Notes under the pieces: model-generated
The model's database searches: none
What the model was told of the DNA's origin: nothing
What the model saw: only the letters and a program-made list of their open reading frames with translations
Assembly (NCBI GenBank): GCA_000403315.2
Contig: KE159636.1
Span: 2,383,321-2,447,320 of the forward strand
Length of the DNA: 64,000 nucleotides
From: Lachnospiraceae bacterium A2
Lineage (GTDB): Bacteria > Bacillota > Clostridia > Lachnospirales > Lachnospiraceae
Direction of reading: 5' to 3'
Made by a program: the position numbers and the translations under genes
Shown here: one piece after another, positions 61,683 to 64,000 of the stretch
Numbering within the stretch: the stretch's first letter is position 1
Layout of the letters: each line of letters starts with the position of its first letter

Positions 61683-61850
61683 TCAATTACACATAACCCT
61701 CCCGAAATTTTTACAGAAATTCTTATATTGCCCATTCAGTTCCCCGCAATCCGGGCAATACCACATCCCGTCTTCCCGGGGGCAGATTTTCACCAGTGTT
61801 TTATGGACAGTAATTTCCCAAAAATCCTTACTTTGGTTTTCAGTTGCCAT
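61683..61850 (-). pseudogene. Possible 55-residue zinc-ribbon remnant
   Basis: On the minus strand ATG 61850 opens 55 codons ending 'MWYCPDCGELNGQYKNFCKNFGRV' (key YCPDCG and FCKNFG). The pattern of C-x2-C ... F-C-x2-C-G zinc ribbons is visible, but the last cysteine reads Phe. GGGGG before the ATG is a poor ribosome site. The fragment is probably a relic of a larger protein; it shares the gap 61604-62137 with the ppdK promoter and nothing else I recognise. Confidence 0.35.
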
Positions 61851-61976
61851 AGCCCCCAGCGGCGTGATAGAGGAACCCTTGTGCCCAAGCCCTGCAAAAA
61901 TCCTTTTTGAAATGCCGAAACATGTTTGCAGCAGCCTTTTTCTTCCATTGTAACAGCAAAAAACAAAAAAATGGAC

Positions 61977-62004
61977 TTGCTATTCTACCAAAATATGTTA
62001 AGAT
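61977..62004 (+). promoter_or_regulatory. Probable promoter of ppdK
   Basis: TTGCTA (61977-61982), 16 bases, TAAGAT (61999-62004). It would give a leader of about 125 bases, in which I see no known riboswitch. Confidence 0.5.
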
Positions 62005-62137
62005 ATATATGTGCGCTTTGCAATCGTGCGCTGCCTCATTGTGTAATGGCAGGATAAGGAAAGAGATGGGGCAGTTCCCAATCGGCAATCCGTATCCGCA
62101 TAACAATAAACCAAAGTAAATTTTAGGAGGAATTCAA

Positions 62138-64000
62138 ATGGCAAACAAATGGGTTTATCTCTTCAAAGAGGGAAATGCAAGCATGCGTGAACTTCTTGGA
62201 GGAAAAGGCGCGAACCTTGCTGAAATGACCAGCTTAGGTCTTCCGGTACCACAGGGTTTTACTATCACAACAGAAGCATGTACTCAGTATTATGAAGATG
62301 GACGTCAGATTAATGATGAGATTCAGTCACAGATCAATGAGTACATTGGCAAAATGGAAGATATCACAGGAAAGAAATTCGGCGATAAAGAGAACCCACT
62401 TCTGGTATCTGTACGTTCCGGTGCAAGAGCTTCCATGCCTGGTATGATGGACACCATCCTGAATCTGGGTCTGAATGAGACTGTTGTAAATGTAATTGCT
62501 GAGAAATCAGGAAATGCTCGTTGGGCATGGGATTGCTACAGAAGATTTATCCAGATGTATTCTGACGTAGTTATGGAAGTTGGCAAGAAATATTTCGAAG
62601 AGCTGATTGATAAAATGAAAGCTGACAAGGGCGTAACACAAGACGTTGACCTGACAGCAGAAGATTTGAAAGAGCTTGCATCTCAGTTTAAGGCTGAATA
62701 TAAAGAGAAAATTGGTGAAGATTTCCCAGATGATCCGAAGGAACAGTTAATGGGAGCAGTAAAAGCTGTATTCCGTTCTTGGGACAACCCTCGTGCAAAT
62801 GTGTACCGTCGTGACAATGATATTCCTTATTCCTGGGGTACTGCTGTAAACGTACAGAGTATGGCATTTGGTAATATGGGCGATGACTGCGGTACAGGTG
62901 TTGCATTTACTCGTGACCCAGCTACTGGCGAGAAGAAACTGATGGGAGAATTCCTGACAAATGCACAAGGTGAAGACGTAGTTGCAGGTGTTCGTACTCC
63001 AATGCCGATTGCTCAGATGGAAGAAAAATTCCCAGCAGCATACAAACAGTTTACAGAAGTTTGTGCTACATTGGAAAATCACTATAGAGATATGCAGGAT
63101 ATGGAGTTTACTGTAGAAAATGAAAAGCTCTATATGCTTCAGACACGTAATGGTAAGAGAACTGCTCAGGCTGCTCTGAAAATTGCCTGCGATTTGGTAG
63201 ACGAAGGTATGAGAACAGAAGAAGAAGCAGTTGCTATGATTGATCCACGTAACCTTGATACTTTACTGCATCCTCAGTTTGATGCTGCTGCATTGAAAGC
63301 GGCAACACCTGCTGGTAAAGGACTTGGCGCTTCTCCAGGAGCAGCATGTGGTAAAGTTGTGTTCTCTGCTGATGATGCTGTGGCATGGGCAGAAAAGGGT
63401 GAAAAGGTTGTATTAGTACGTCTTGAAACTTCTCCAGAAGATATCACAGGAATGAAAGCTGCTCAGGGTATTCTGACTGTTCGTGGAGGTATGACCAGCC
63501 ATGCAGCCGTTGTTGCACGTGGTATGGGAACCTGTTGTGTATCTGGATGTGGAGACATTGCTATGGATGAAGAAAATAAGAAATTCACCTTAGCAGGAAA
63601 AGAATACCATGAAGGAGATCCGATCTCAATTGATGGTACTACAGGTAACATTTATGATGGTCTGATTCCTACTGTTGACGCAACGATCGCAGGCGAATTC
63701 GGAAGAATTATGGCATGGGCTGATAAATACAGAACCTTAAAAGTTCGTACCAATGCAGATACACCTGCTGATGCTAAGAAAGCACGTGAGTTGGGTGCAG
63801 AAGGTATTGGACTTTGCCGTACTGAGCATATGTTCTTTGAGGAGGACAGAATTGCTGCATTCCGTGAAATGATTTGTGCAGATACTGTAGAAGAAAGAGA
63901 AGCTGCTCTGGATAAGATTCTTCCGTATCAGCAGGGAGACTTTGAAAAATTATACGAAGCTTTGGAAGGCAACCCTGTTACCATCCGTTTCCTGGATCCT
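62138..64000 (+). CDS. ppdK: Pyruvate, phosphate dikinase (3' end beyond the window)
   Basis: The first 621 codons of an enzyme usually near 875 residues; it interconverts pyruvate, ATP and Pi with PEP, AMP and PPi. The N-terminal ATP-grasp part has 'LLGGKGANLAEMTSLGLPVPQGF' (key GGKGANLAEM) and 'SVRSGARASMPGMMDT'; the phosphohistidine is in 'GGMTSHAAVVARGMG' near residue 455; the PEP-binding domain begins with 'GIGLCRTEHMFFEEDR'. TTTTAGGAGGAATTCAA precedes ATG 62138. Codon use differs from the neighbours: GCT, CGT and other T-ending codons are frequent and GGG is rare, as in very highly expressed genes. Confidence 0.95.
   Translation, partial: MANKWVYLFKEGNASMRELLGGKGANLAEMTSLGLPVPQGFTITTEACTQYYEDGRQINDEIQSQINEYIGKMEDITGKKFGDKENPLLVSVRSGARASMPGMMDTILNLGLNETVVNVIAEKSGNARWAWDCYRRFIQMYSDVVMEVGKKYFEELIDKMKADKGVTQDVDLTAEDLKELASQFKAEYKEKIGEDFPDDPKEQLMGAVKAVFRSWDNPRANVYRRDNDIPYSWGTAVNVQSMAFGNMGDDCGTGVAFTRDPATGEKKLMGEFLTNAQGEDVVAGVRTPMPIAQMEEKFPAAYKQFTEVCATLENHYRDMQDMEFTVENEKLYMLQTRNGKRTAQAALKIACDLVDEGMRTEEEAVAMIDPRNLDTLLHPQFDAAALKAATPAGKGLGASPGAACGKVVFSADDAVAWAEKGEKVVLVRLETSPEDITGMKAAQGILTVRGGMTSHAAVVARGMGTCCVSGCGDIAMDEENKKFTLAGKEYHEGDPISIDGTTGNIYDGLIPTVDATIAGEFGRIMAWADKYRTLKVRTNADTPADAKKARELGAEGIGLCRTEHMFFEEDRIAAFREMICADTVEEREAALDKILPYQQGDFEKLYEALEGNPVTIRFLDP

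Noticed and set aside
61907-62119. 70-codon frame before ppdK
   Set aside because: It covers the ppdK promoter and leader, lacks a ribosome site and has no domain.

Overview
The window reads as chromosome of a spore-forming, anaerobic Firmicute of the class Clostridia, most likely family Lachnospiraceae. Support: an alpha/beta small acid-soluble spore protein, GerW/YtfJ next to a DUF2953 protein, RNase J, IreB, YqzL between era and recO, Firmicute-type -35/-10 promoters with strong AGGAGG ribosome sites, a PPi-type phosphofructokinase and pyruvate phosphate dikinase. I cannot fix the genus. Almost everything is ordinary core genome; I found no CRISPR array, tRNA, rRNA, prophage or intact transposase.

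Layout. 1-2.4 kb is an AT-rich accessory stretch: a DUF4367-like membrane protein, a small secreted protein, a possible 29-residue membrane peptide and an internally deleted Rpn-family nuclease relic. 2.4-8.4 kb: MATE exporter, PPi-phosphofructokinase, miaB-ruvA-ruvB. 8.5-15.7 kb: ZapA with a long glutamine-rich tail, a large U32 protein, an overlapping SEDS polymerase/class B PBP pair, a Nudix hydrolase. 16-18.6 kb: unknown protein, DUF2953, GerW, a 45-residue membrane protein, rpmB (reverse). 18.7-23.1 kb: Asp23-like, DAK2/FakA-like, recG. 23.2-27.5 kb reverse: SASP, RqcH, a chemoreceptor. 28.1-35.2 kb: a ten-gene run (ireB, ruvX, DUF1292, fur, RNase J, ylbF, short MltG-like, trmR, trhP, lactonase) that keeps much of the Bacillus yrzL-yrrK-yrzB-yrrL-yrrM-yrrN/O order. 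35.6-41.1 kb: aroC (reverse), pyrophosphatase-like, tgt, yajC, and a reverse Old-Yellow-Enzyme reductase. 41.6-46.7 kb: leuB, ilvB, serC, serA. 46.8-54.3 kb: HD-domain protein (reverse), MscS channel, M16C protease, era, yqzL, recO. 54.3-61.9 kb is a second, partly AT-rich accessory region: unknown exported protein, lipoprotein, glyQS, GNAT, a decayed MBOAT acyltransferase followed by an intact SGNH/DHHW partner, and a zinc-ribbon relic. The window ends inside ppdK.

The most unusual material is non-coding. Three palindromic elements of 166-168 bp with CTAG-type ends sit at 15.7, 27.8 and 49.2 kb; two of them supply the stop codon of the gene before them. A multi-hairpin RNA-like repeat lies at 35.4-35.6 kb, with a second partial copy of its 3' end at 1.8 kb. 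Another palindrome at 54.3 kb shares 20 bases with the yajC terminator, and a nested palindrome lies at 27.7 kb. Functionally, PPi-PFK, PPDK and a pyrophosphatase-like protein point to a PPi-linked glycolysis, and TrmR/TrhP/MiaB/Tgt give the region a strong tRNA-modification theme.
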